64,000 nt of DNA from Pieris napi (lineage: Eukaryota > Arthropoda > Insecta > Lepidoptera > Pieridae). Below, in pieces: positions 11,080-21,345 of the stretch. Position 1 is the first letter of the stretch, and every line of letters begins with the position of its first letter. Location: assembly GCF_905475465.1 (NCBI RefSeq), contig NC_062253.1, positions 6,758,001 to 6,822,000 on the forward strand, in the 5' to 3' direction. The position numbers were made by a program, and so were the translations under genes. A model generated the notes under the pieces. It ran no database searches, had not been told where the DNA came from, and saw only the letters and a program-made list of their open reading frames with translations.

Positions 11080-14001
11080 TTAATTGCGATAAAGTAACGT
11101 CGTTAACCATTCCGGTCGAGACTGTTGGGGCTTATATTCGGGTGGACTGAGAGCAAGAGGAGATGCAGGATCAGTCAAGGCTACCGAAGAAGAAGTTTCA
11201 GTTACTGCTATACTTGGTTTTCCCTTGAGAATAGACCTCAATTCTTCATTTTCAACTGCTCTGGTTCTTTGCAAGTTCTCTCTGGTCTCTTTCATTCTAG
11301 ATAATTGTTCCCTTAGAGTTCTGTACTCTTCTAAAAATCTTTCTAGTTGAGACGCTCGAAAATCAAAGTCTTCGAAGGGAGGACTCGTTTGGGTATAATC
11401 TCGTAGCCCTGAGAGATCTAAAAGAGGAGTGGCGGACGGAACTGTCAGCGGCTCCCTGTTGGGTGACGCTGGCAAACTTGGATTTCGTCGTAATCGACTT
11501 CCGCCGCTCGATAGATCTAAAAAACTATTTGACCTACCAGATGGTTTTTGTCGATTTTTCTCAATTCTATCGAGATATGTTACTGAATCGCCACCAGAAC
11601 TGTTTCTACGACTACTCAGAAGCGGGCTCCGACTATCTCCATCTTTTCTTCTCGGCATTGTATAAAAATAATACGGATCGTGTTTTGTATCACGCAAATA
11701 TGAACTTGTACCTAATGCACTCATCTCTATAAGATCAGGGTAATTTTTCTCGCTATCGCTCCCAGAAAGATCGTTATCCAGGCGTTCACGTATTCGAGGC
11801 TGGGGACACGATCGAGCGTTGTTGTTAAATCGGCTATTTTCTGATAACATCTCGACGCGACCACTTAAAAGGCCCGTCGACTTGGAGTTTTGCATGGCTT
11901 CGACGTTTTTCTGTGATCTGAAATAAAAATATGAATTAATGATATACTCAATAAATTCCCTGACATAGATATACCGATAATTTTTTCTCTTTATAGATGA
12001 AATAGAAAATAATATTGAAAAGAACATTTTACGTAGATATAGAACGTGAACAATTTAATAAGTTGGAGCACAGTAACATAATCCTTAGCTTTTTTCTTTG
12101 TCTATATTTTGTCTTAATAGCAAACTTATAAGATGAGATTCATTTTAATATAATTACCCTAAGCTTTTACTTTATTTGAAATGTATTTACAGTTTCTGAA
12201 TGTAAATGAGGTTACCCAAATACCTTATTTCTATGATTTTACGAAAATTGAGATTAAATTATTTAATCAGTAATTATTTCTTATTTGTAAATAAATTTTC
12301 TGTGAAATAGGGTTCAAGTTTTTGGCACCAAGAATAAAGATCAAATGATCAGCTTACGAACTAAGTTTTAAACCATTTCTATGAAATTATTTTAAGTAAA
12401 AGTGATAAAGAGTATCATTGCTTTTTCTCGTATTTACAATATTGGTAAGGATCTAAATGAAAAATGGTATAAGTAATTAGGTGCTATACCTACCTTGTCG
12501 CATACTGGCTCAGGCGAGGGATGTGTAGATCTTGAACAACTTCAGCAGATCTTGACCCAGCTACTTCGAATTCACTTCGACGAAAAGTTTTAGCCATTGC
12601 TGGTGAAGTCACTTCTCTCTCTTCACCTCGACCTTCTCCTTTTCTATAACCATCATACTCTTCTTCTGGGTCATGGGAAGGAACGTTTCTATAATCACCT
12701 CTCTTTCTATTCTCTATTGGAGTGGATCGTTCTACATTATTTTTTACAGTAGCTTCAATTTTTTCATAATTATTTTCATTATGATTTGATGTCACTATTT
12801 GTTCATTCCACCTATCTATTTGTCTCTTTTTACGAGTTTCATAAATACACAGTCCTACTAAACACGAACTTAAAACTATCACTGCTGATACAGCCATTCC
12901 GGCCATTAAAGCCCGACCCCCGAAACCTTTTACGGGTATTTTTCTGTCAATAATTAGATTTAAAATAACTTCTACTTTTCCTGCTCGATTCTCAGCATTA
13001 CATGTATATAGTCCTGAATCTTGTACATCTGACGATTTTATAATTAAAGTGCTAGTTTGACCTTCACTTCGCAATAAGAATGCTCTTCCGGAATTTGCAT
13101 TAGTACTATTAGCAAGTAGCCGCCCTGAACGTAGCCATCGAACTCTTGGTGCCGGTATACCGGTCACTTTGCATGCCAGTATTACTTCTTCACCTTCTAC
13201 TCCTTTTACATTGCTAGATGATGTAGTTACTTCAGGAAGACAAGCAAAGTCCTCTAGGTCTAATCGATCCCATGAATGTTGAAGAAGGCGCGGTGGTAGC
13301 GCACACTCTGGCACGACGGTTGCAGGAACATTCTTTCTTATCATCCAATCCCTCAGTGGTCTCAACACACAATTACAATCCCATGGATTATTTGCCAGCT
13401 CTAAGCCCTTGAGTGACCTCAAAGGTGCTAAGACTGCGACGTGAAGTACTTGAAGTTTATTTTTACTTAGCTCTAAATACTCCAACGAAGCTTCTAAACC
13501 GATAAAGCCTTTTGGCTCGATTTCAGATATTTTACAAGATATAAGACTAAGTCTCACTAAATGCGGTAAAGTTGAAAAGGCTTCATCTTTAATTTTCGTG
13601 ATAGGATTTCCGCTGAGTCGAAGCTCTCGAAGTTCTCGAATTGAATCAAAGGCGTGCGACGGAATGGATTCTAGTCGATTCCGAGACAGGTCCAGTTCTA
13701 CAAGATTTACTAGAGCGCGAAACGCGTATTGTTTAATACTTCGTATATTGCACGCGGGAAGGTATAAACGTTGAAGATTAAGAAGTCCAGCTGAGGCAAA
13801 AGCGTCATCACGAAGAGATGTCAGTCGGTTTTCGGCTAAATCCAGTAGTTGTGTGGTGGGGTCTAGGCGCGGTGGGACTGCGTTTAGTCCAGCTCTGGCG
13901 CATAGTGCCGATTCTTTTCCACTGCGCCATTTACACTCGCAGTGACGTGGACACTCGGCACTGACGGCTGCCGCCAAAGCCAGCATCACGAATACCCACA
14001 T
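11080..14001 (-). CDS. Kekkon/LRRC24-like LRR-Ig transmembrane receptor
   Basis: Two coding exons: 14001-12494 and 11917-11080. The splice CAAG|GTAGGT ... TTTCAG|ATCACAG keeps frame and rebuilds an Arg codon, giving 781 residues. The longer open frame (from 14043) begins with GTG and has an upstream in-frame TGA, so the start is the ATG at 14001. Domains: signal peptide 1-15 (WVFVMLALAAAVSA), LRR N-cap with CPRHCEC at 17-23, about six LRRs (53-200), LRR C-cap with NPWDCNC at 205, one Ig domain with Cys277, Trp289 and Cys334 (DSGLYTC), TM helix about 364-386, then a 395-residue cytoplasmic tail. The tail is Ser/Arg-rich with a probable coiled coil (LERFLEEYRTLREQLSRMKE) and ends TLLYRN. This architecture is that of insect Kekkon proteins, neuronal and epidermal surface receptors; Drosophila Kek1 restrains EGFR. 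Which paralogue this is cannot be told by eye. Confidence 0.9.
11918..12493 (-). other. Intron of the receptor gene (576 bp)
   Basis: Donor GTAGGT at 12493 and acceptor TTTATTTCAG ending at 11918. The open frame of the first exon would stop at TAG (12490-12492) without splicing, and the second exon's frame is open into the intron, so only splicing joins the tail. AT-rich, with no repeat recognised in it. Confidence 0.88.
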
Positions 14002-14014
14002 CCCCCGCGGCAGG

Positions 14015-14056
14015 TCAACCCGCGCCGCGCTTTTCGTCTTCACCGCCGCGCGTCAT
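14015..14056 (-). promoter_or_regulatory. Upstream ORF in the receptor 5' leader
   Basis: An ATG at 14056 opens a 13-codon frame (MTRGGEDEKRGAG) that stops at 14015, 13 nt before the main ATG at 14001. It is in a different frame. Short upstream frames often lower translation of the main frame. GC content jumps at about 14075, after TTATAG, which may be the acceptor of a 5' UTR exon. That is inferred, because the polypyrimidine tract there is poor. Confidence 0.5.
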
Positions 14057-14424
14057 CCCCTAATCGGCCGCAGTCCTATAACAATTTTTTTTTCTTTATA
14101 CCTAGTATAGTAAAAAACAAAACTACCATTAAGCTAGTGTTTTAATCGGAACATAAAAAATGTACTCTTAATAATTTAATATATGCAAAATAACATATTA
14201 CGTAATATTTTACCTCAAATTTTCAGGAAGTAAGAAACTCCAATACTTCTCGATATCTGTAAAGATACAAAAGAAAATAAGAATCACATTTACTTAGACT
14301 GAAATGTAAGTAAATTAAATGGATACTGAATAAATCTTTGCATTTGTAAAAAAAAATATTTTTATCTAGGTTCATAAAAGTTATAATCTCAGTAGTTTCA
14401 TGACTTATAATGTGAGATAGAGAT

Positions 14425-14625
14425 TGATCCATGTAGAACGTGCTACTTTTAACTGTGAGGTCGTGCGTTCAAATCCCTGTGTACCAATTTATTTTCTTCC
14501 TATGTACCAACTTTCACTGTGAAGGGAAACATCGTGAGGAAATGGCACAATCTCAAGAATCGTCGACATGTGTCGGAGACAGATTATAAACAAAATATTA
14601 AAGAAACAAGCAATCCGGCCAAAAC
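14425..14625 (+). mobile_element. SINE family 2, diverged
   Basis: A B-box-like cgttcaaatccctgtgtacc is followed by aacatcgtgaggaaatg and cgacatgtgtcggagacag, matching in order the family 2 layout of 15463. The body is eroded and the tail has been lost next to the Helitron at 14660. Confidence 0.5.
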
Positions 14626-14659
14626 CTATATTAGTAAGCATTACAAAAAGGATAAATAA

Positions 14660-15081
14660 TCTATATATATAAAAATGAAACCCGTTTTCCGTTGTCACGA
14701 CATAACATGAAAACGGCTTGACCGATTTGGCCAATTCTTTTTTTATAATATTCTTTGAAGTACGAGGATGGTTCTTATGGAGAGAAATATTTAAAAAAAT
14801 GAGTGAAAAAGTCTTAAAACAACACTTTTCTATATTCCCATACATAATATTCGTAATAATACTTAAAAGTCAATTTGAACTTTAATACCATATCATAAAG
14901 ATCAAGTGTTAGTGGGGGGGTTCCGGGAAGGTAAATTTTTATTTTTTGACATAATGTATTTGTTTTCTTCTCAGCTTTTTTTTTTATTTTAGCTAGACCG
15001 GTGTCCCGAAAAGCAGAATAAGTATTTAAAAAAAATAAAGAATCGACTGTTAGGCGGTACGATATTCGCCAGGCCAGCTAG
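14660..15081 (+). mobile_element. Helitron, non-autonomous
   Basis: Starts with TC after A (TCTATATATATAAAAATGAA), carries aaaacggcttgaccgatttg near the 5' end, and finishes ATTCGCCAGGCCAGCTAG followed by T. The A/T flanks and TC...CTAG ends are canonical. There is a poly-T and C-run rich interior (gtgggggggttcc) and no coding capacity. It is a different subfamily from 24320 and 44588. Confidence 0.75.
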
Positions 15082-15462
15082 TTGAAACCAGTAATTGAAT
15101 ACCATAACTTCTTAAATAATAAGTCATTGTTTTAAATGATTATATCGTTAGTTGATATAAAAAACAGATCTCACGTAGTCACTTAGGTTACAGCAGGTAC
15201 CAGGATTTACATAATGTCTACAACGTGAATTTCTAAATGTCTACCCGGTTTACTAACAAATCCTCTATACGCTTAGGGATTTCAAATCTTTCTTACCGAC
15301 TCTGTTAACGTAATAGCTAACAGAGCGCGCTATTTATTTTATGAAGAAATGTTAGTTTTAGCTAGTGAACTGGAAAAACAACTAAAAGTCTAAATAAACA
15401 TTTAGTTTATACTTTGCTTTAGTGTTTTATTTACTTTTTAATTTTTTAAACAATTTCAAGTG

Positions 15463-15660
15463 TTGCCCTAGTGGCTTCTTCATCGTGCGAATCTCATCCT
15501 TGAGATCGTAGGTTCGATCCCCGGCTGTGCACCAATGTACTTTGGTCGACGGCTGATATCAAGCAGAGGAGACAGTTCACCTACTTGCCTATTAGATTGA
15601 CAAATGATCATGAAACAGATACAGAAATCTGAGGCCCAGACCTGATGACGTCGAGTTTTC
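15463..15660 (+). mobile_element. SINE family 2, best-preserved copy
   Basis: The tRNA-like head has A-box-like GCCCTAGTGGCTTC and B-box-like GGTTCGATCCCC followed by GGCTGTGCACCAATG. The body contains cacctacttgcctattagat and cagatacagaaatctgaggc, ending near gatgacgtcgag. Related copies lie at 1505, 14425, 16380, 24165, 30425, 37985, 50995, 60897 and 62992. These copies are clearly older than family 1, judging from their divergence. Confidence 0.65.
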
Positions 15661-16379
15661 TTTTATGACTAATTTCGAACTAGAAAGGAGATTGAAAGGA
15701 CTATTTCTTGTGTGTATAATTTTAGTGGACTGCATTAAAACAAGTAAAAAATATGATTTTTTACATATATAGGTCGATCGTAATGGTATACATATGTTCA
15801 ACTTATAACAATTATTTAGTTTACAACTAGACAAAAACTTGAGTAATAGAGGCAATGAAATCGGCATCACTATGAGGGAGGTAAGGGTGGTAACATTTAA
15901 TTCCCCATAGACTACAGATTGTTTAAGGATATTGATGGCCTCGAACAGGAATAAAGTTTAGATTTTTCGATTAAATGGCAACATTCGCGTGTAACGGCGA
16001 AATAACTAAGGGTCAGTTGGTATGTAATTGTAGTGTGCCCTTTTTACTACATGCAATCGCGTGACTGGCTTGAGCGTGGTCGCATACCTACTTTCCTAAG
16101 CTATTTATGAACTTTTATAAAGAATTGACATTAACGTAACGAAAACAACTTAGAATAAGCACAAAAATTACGAATTTTCTGTTCAGTTCAATCTTTATTC
16201 GTTTTTATCCCTACGAGAATTCATAAAAAGAAGACTAGAACTTATATGCTTCAGATAGCTAGTCTTTTGTATTTATAATACTTTAGAAACGACTAAATAA
16301 GACATAATGTTTATAATTATAATTCATTAATGCCGTAATATATGCATTATATAAATGGATTGTAATTCAGTGTGACCCT
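15661..16379. other. Intergenic, nothing supported
   Basis: AT-rich single-copy-looking DNA. The 92-codon minus-strand frame at 15592-15870 overlaps the SINE and is not convincing. Confidence 0.5.
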
Positions 16380-16600
16380 TCAAACTTGAGGTCCTTTGAA
16401 TCACGGCGTACCATTAATCGATTTTGCTCCTACGATCAAGGCAAACATGGAGAAGAAACAACCAATAATTTACGATATATATCAGACAGAAGGTTCACCT
16501 TGCCTAAAAAATAAAAATGGCCACAGAAACTGACGTAATCTAAGACCAAGATCCATATAGGGCAGTAGCGCAACTTGATTATTTATTATTATTACAGATT
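16380..16600 (+). mobile_element. SINE family 2, strongly degraded
   Basis: Faint match to family 2: cttgaggtcctttgaatcac, ggcgtaccattaatc, then gacagaaggttcacct and gaccaagatccatatagggc (shared with 37985). Boundaries are uncertain. Confidence 0.35.
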
Positions 16601-19584
16601 GTAGCTTGAAGTACCTCACCAATAGTAATCTTTATTAATCTACTTAAACCTTCCTTTATATGCCCATGTGTAGCTAATAAATTTTCTCCTAAAATGACCC
16701 CTTCTAACTCTCTTACTCACAGATTCGCTTTTCCAAAAATTTGTAATTTTATCATTTATATTTCTCGCTTTTAAAATCACATATTTAGTTTGTAAATAAT
16801 ATGGTTAGTAATAGTTATTAATTATAACATGCTGTGTTTGCCTGTTAAATACAATTAGTGTTTATTGTTATTTTTGTTTGTAAGATTTATTGTAATGCCA
16901 GTTGGAAAAACCTTTTTAAACAAATAAATAATTATATTGGCCCATTTCGTGCTATGAATATCTTTACACCATTACATTTACGGAAGTAAAATATTGCAAT
17001 GACTAAATAATGAGTACAATATGCCCTAATTGCTTCTTTGTTGCCAAAATCGATACTTATCAATTGTAAAAGCCATCAGAAAATAACATAAAACTTTCTA
17101 TATCGCTTCGCTTGTAAGAGGAAAAACTTTCTATATTTTCCTTCGTTAAATGAAAATATACTGCTTGGAAAAGATTCGGTATTAACAAAGTTGTAAATCT
17201 AATAACGACACCCTCATGTTAGATTCCAATAATTCCGGGATAGAGGACTTCACGAATCTATCACTTTTATTTGGTAGCAGATGTATTAAATGAGTTTTTG
17301 TTCTGCTAACATAGTTGTTTGTATAAAATAGGTTGAAGATCATTTATGCGCATTTTGTACTTGTATTAGTTATTTTGCGTTGCACTTCTTGCGATCACCA
17401 TATTCATCTAACAACAAAATTAGACATGGGGAGAGATTGCCTATGCCAAAAATTAATCTGGAATTATAATCAAAGTTTATAATAATATACCAAAAATTTT
17501 AAAAGATCTTTCTACTAGAGTTTTAAAAATCGACTTAATGTGATACTTTTGGAAAAAAAATATTATTCTATTAATGATTATATGCGTGAAACATTATAAT
17601 TAATATTAAATTGATAACGTAATAATATATTTTAATATTATATATTTAAATATAAGGATAGACTATAAAGATTTTACTCATAATGTATGTAAGTTCTGTC
17701 TAAAATTCCTTTTAGAACAAATTTGCACGCCATTATGAGTGGCAGAATATGCGAACTTTAGATTGTACCATCATAAATTTTTTTACCATATTCTTGCAAA
17801 TAAATTATTATTATTATTAATCTTATGCAACATCTTCTAACCCAGTCTTATGCTCAAACTGAAACTACACTTCTTGTCCAACATTATATAAATTATAGTA
17901 AGTGTTATGTAGAATTTATTACGTCAAGTACTTATAATCATAAGTGTGTCAAACGGAAAGACTAACTGCCCACGACATAGGGAATTCTAGTGTTGGGGCT
18001 AGTGTATTTTCTCATTTTACTGCAATGCTTTTAATCATGTCTATTTTTTTCTTTCATTTGTTTGTATTCCTTATGAGTTGCGGCAAGAGATTATGAATGT
18101 TTTCTTTCTTCACTGCTACGTATTAAATGTAGAATCAGACTTATATATAGTTAGCGACCGCTTAAAAGTGTTCCGGTACAGATGAAAAATAATTACTTGA
18201 ATAGAAGACCATACAAACAAATTTAAAACATTAAAGATCCATGAACCACGACAATTTATGTGAGGAGCACGATATCGACAAGGAATTCTTGTAATGTATG
18301 GATTAAAACAAGAATTTGCTTGTAGAATTGAGAACTTCCCATATATATTACACTACGGCTACTATATTTTTTTATTTCTTCATAAGATACTAACAAAATA
18401 GATGCATTCACTCACAGATCAAATAGTTTTCTAGAAACAAATTGGATGCGTATCAATTATGTGACATATACAAAACAAAGGCCATTAATAACAAACAATT
18501 GCAGATAAAGTTGATACACCATCATTTATAGCTTGGCCACACTTTTAAAACCATTATTACACTTACAAACAAATTAACAACACATGAATCAATTAAAAAC
18601 GCATCAACATAGTTGCGAAAATAAATTGTAACGCGTATTTTCAATAAACAGTTGAACAGAAAGGGTCGGAATATATGCGGAGGTAAATTGACCCAAGTAA
18701 TTTAAGCAATAATTTGGACTACGCTTATCCCGGGTCAAATATGTTTAATTCATGCAATTTACAGTATACGTATAAACAGATGCGTCTACATCGTTAAGGC
18801 GGTATTCGCTTCAATAAAGGCCCATCACATCAAGGAGAATAATCCCTAGTTGAAGGACAGAGGCAATTGTAATGAGGTCAGACTCGCTATTTTACATAAA
18901 ACCAGCGGCAAATTAAATGAGTGGGATCAAAGTGAGTCCTCTGTGACCTTTGCTTCAATAGTTTCGTCAAGTGTTCGTCCGTTCTGAATGTCATACGTTT
19001 TGGCAATGGTTGTAAGATAAATATTTGTTTTTCGAATATTTCTATATTTACTTTTTCATGGTTAATATTTGAAATAAAAGTTGTATAAACGGGTTTCTAA
19101 GGGCAGCAATTTACAAAACAGTTGTAGACGTCTAATAAAAATAAACCTTTATATACTTAGATAGGACTTTAAAGTAAGATTCATAGTCGAGATTTAGAGC
19201 TAAATATGACTCCTATCTCTTTAACTCCTTAAAGTTCAAAAAAAAATAGAAATACCAAGTAACTATTTAATATTGTATTCCGCTACTCTATATGACAGTG
19301 AATGAAACGCGCGTATATTGGAATTTCTTAATACTTAATACAATATACGTGTTCAAATTCAGGTATTTTTGATTAATCTAGTGTTCTTATGATTAATCTA
19401 GGGCAATACGTGTCGTTGAGCCACTACTGAACCGAAATGTCTAAAATTTAAATATATTATATTCCGCCGTAGCTACTCTTTCTTGTTTCTATGTATGATT
19501 GCGATCACTTCAACAATAATTGTTATTGTAAAGTAACATAATAAAATCTATTGGTGAAAAGTTTATCGGTTTCATAGTCTTAGA
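16601..19584. other. 3-kb gene-free AT-rich DNA
   Basis: No open frame above background in the right context. A cttgcaaataaattattattatt motif at about 17790 looks like a retrotransposon tail (compare 8850). Nothing else could be supported. Confidence 0.5.
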
Positions 19585-20107
19585 CCTACAACGCACTAGC
19601 GGCTGGCCGCAATGCGGTGTGCCGCTGCGGCGGGCCGCACATCGATTATTATATGAAACCGCACGATAACAACGCACTGACTTGCGGTCAACCGTCAACC
19701 GCTCCGGTTGATCTGGAGCTGCGGCGAGCCGCACCGGTTGAATGATGCGGCGCGCCGCGTCCCCTCCACGCACTCGGCGCGGTTAGCCGTCCTACCTACG
19801 TCATCACATATAATTATTTAACAAATGTAAACAAAATATTGTAAACCTATTTTAAAAGAGTAAAAAATAAAAAAATAAAATATGTTTATTATGGAACATA
19901 AGATACATGTATCACTTATTCCAGGTCATTAAATTTGAATTTGTAATATTTCAAGAAGCACTGACGAGTGACGATTGCGGCAGACCGCAATAGAACCGCA
20001 ATAGGGACGGTTAGCCGGAATACGGCATGCCGCTACGGCAGACCGTATATACTGCGGCCTGCCGCAGCGGCACACCGCATCACGGCCAGCCGCTAGTGCG
20101 TTGTAGG
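19585..20107. mobile_element. GC-rich TIR MITE with repeated 12-bp palindromes
   Basis: The inverted ends are about 55 bp (19585-19639 and 20053-20107), starting CCTACAACGCACTAGCGGCT, with about three differences. Both halves carry many copies of the palindrome GCGGYNNRCCGC (for example GCGGCTGGCCGC, GCGGCGCGCCGC), while the centre is AT-rich. No ORF that could be a transposase is present. The flanks share cttaga at slightly shifted positions, so the target duplication is unresolved. hAT-like superfamily is a guess from the subterminal repeats. Confidence 0.75.
19881..19917. repeat. 37-bp segment shared with 22561-22597
   Basis: The 37 bases starting tatgtttattatggaacata are identical at the two sites, same orientation, and the flanks differ. 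This copy is in the AT-rich centre of the 19585 MITE. Confidence 0.85.
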
Positions 20108-20529
20108 CCTTAGAGAACACAAGTAAAACTTACATTGTGATCTTGACTGTACAATACAAAAATATTGACAAATTAATACAAGGGTTTTTGATTCTCTAGG
20201 CTACCTACCGCTGGTGATATGTAAGGAGGAATACCTCGTGATATAAAATTCTAAAATGTTAAAACAATTGAAACTCAATAACAAATGCGAGCGATGTGAA
20301 CTGTATTTTTATTATACAATGAACTCGCATTTAAAGTCAATTTAACACCGATGAAACTTAATTACAAAACTGTCGCTCAGTGCTTAACCCTAATCAGAAC
20401 CGAAATCATTATTACACTAGCTGTTGCCTACAGCTTTGGGTGCAAACGATCTATATTTAAAATGAGTTCGGAGAGTTTTACAACATTTCTTCATTAGGCC
20501 CGTGTAGCACGCTTAATAGAGAAACGTAT

Positions 20530-20735
20530 CAAATCATATTGGTAACTATGTACTTCGGAACGTCAATATTTCAAAGATCTCATTACACATTTACTACCAG
20601 TTCCCAAATCAACGGCTTAGAGCGGTCGAGAACTGGCAAGAAGCTCTCCGCTTTCTAAACGCCAAGTTTTGTACAAGGAAATGTAAGGAACTGCAACCAT
20701 GCTTCACTTGACATATTGTAACAAATGGTCATAAT
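20530..20735 (-). mobile_element. LINE 3' UTR (family B)
   Basis: Reverse copy of the 6045 repeat: catattggtaactatgtact, ttactaccagttcccaaatc, gagaactggcaagaagctct, then ggaactgcaaccatgc. Non-coding. Confidence 0.6.
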
Positions 20736-21187
20736 AATAAAGTAACAAACGCTAAGCATCAGACAAAATTATAGCACTTTCACTATACTGCCCACAAAAC
20801 ACAGTAGGAGAATAGAGTATCTTTATTGTATAAACAGTCAGTTATATATTCATATTACGGTATACATAAACTTTCCTCATGAAAAACTATTGGCGAAACC
20901 CGAGTGAGTGCATCGCAGTCGGCAAAGAACTCTATTTTATAATATGTGCTGAAGTAGGCTAAAGATAGCCTAGTAGAAAAATGCTTACAATAGTTAACAT
21001 ATCAAGAGGAATTAGTGCACGACTCTACTAAGGTTTCATAGTACATTGTGAGTAAGTACACGTAGAAAATTCTGTTTATTCAACTGTTTCCACTTATGAA
21101 CGATTATGCATTCAGGCGCTCGATTTTGATAAGTTTTTCATGTACTCAGAAAATTGGTGGACATAAAATCCAAAATCCACGAGGATT

Positions 21188-21345
21188 TTTTTTTAAAGAA
21201 CAGGGTACAAACGAGCAGGAGATTCACCTGATGTTAAGTGACACTGCCCATGGACACTCACATTGCTAAAAGGCTCGCAAGTGCGTTGCAGGTCTTTTAA
21301 GAATTAGTGCGCTCTTTTCTCGAACGGACATAAGTCGAATTGTAC
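21188..21345 (-). mobile_element. LINE 3' end (family A)
   Basis: Poly-T, then gattcacctgatgttaagtg, ctcgcaagtgcgttgcaggt and gcgctcttttctcgaacg, a reverse copy of the 3' end seen at 26596 and 62319. Less degraded than the 308 copy. Confidence 0.6.

Noticed and set aside
11429..11732. Plus-strand ORFs opposite the receptor tail exon
   Set aside because: Shadows of the minus-strand coding exon.
11918..12027. Extra N-terminal 36 codons of the tail exon frame
   Set aside because: They are intronic: a TTTCAG acceptor at 11918 and frame-matching donor at 12493 explain the junction.
14001..14043. Upstream extension of the receptor frame (14 extra codons)
   Set aside because: It begins with GTG and is preceded in frame by TGA; the first ATG is at 14001, followed by a clean signal peptide.
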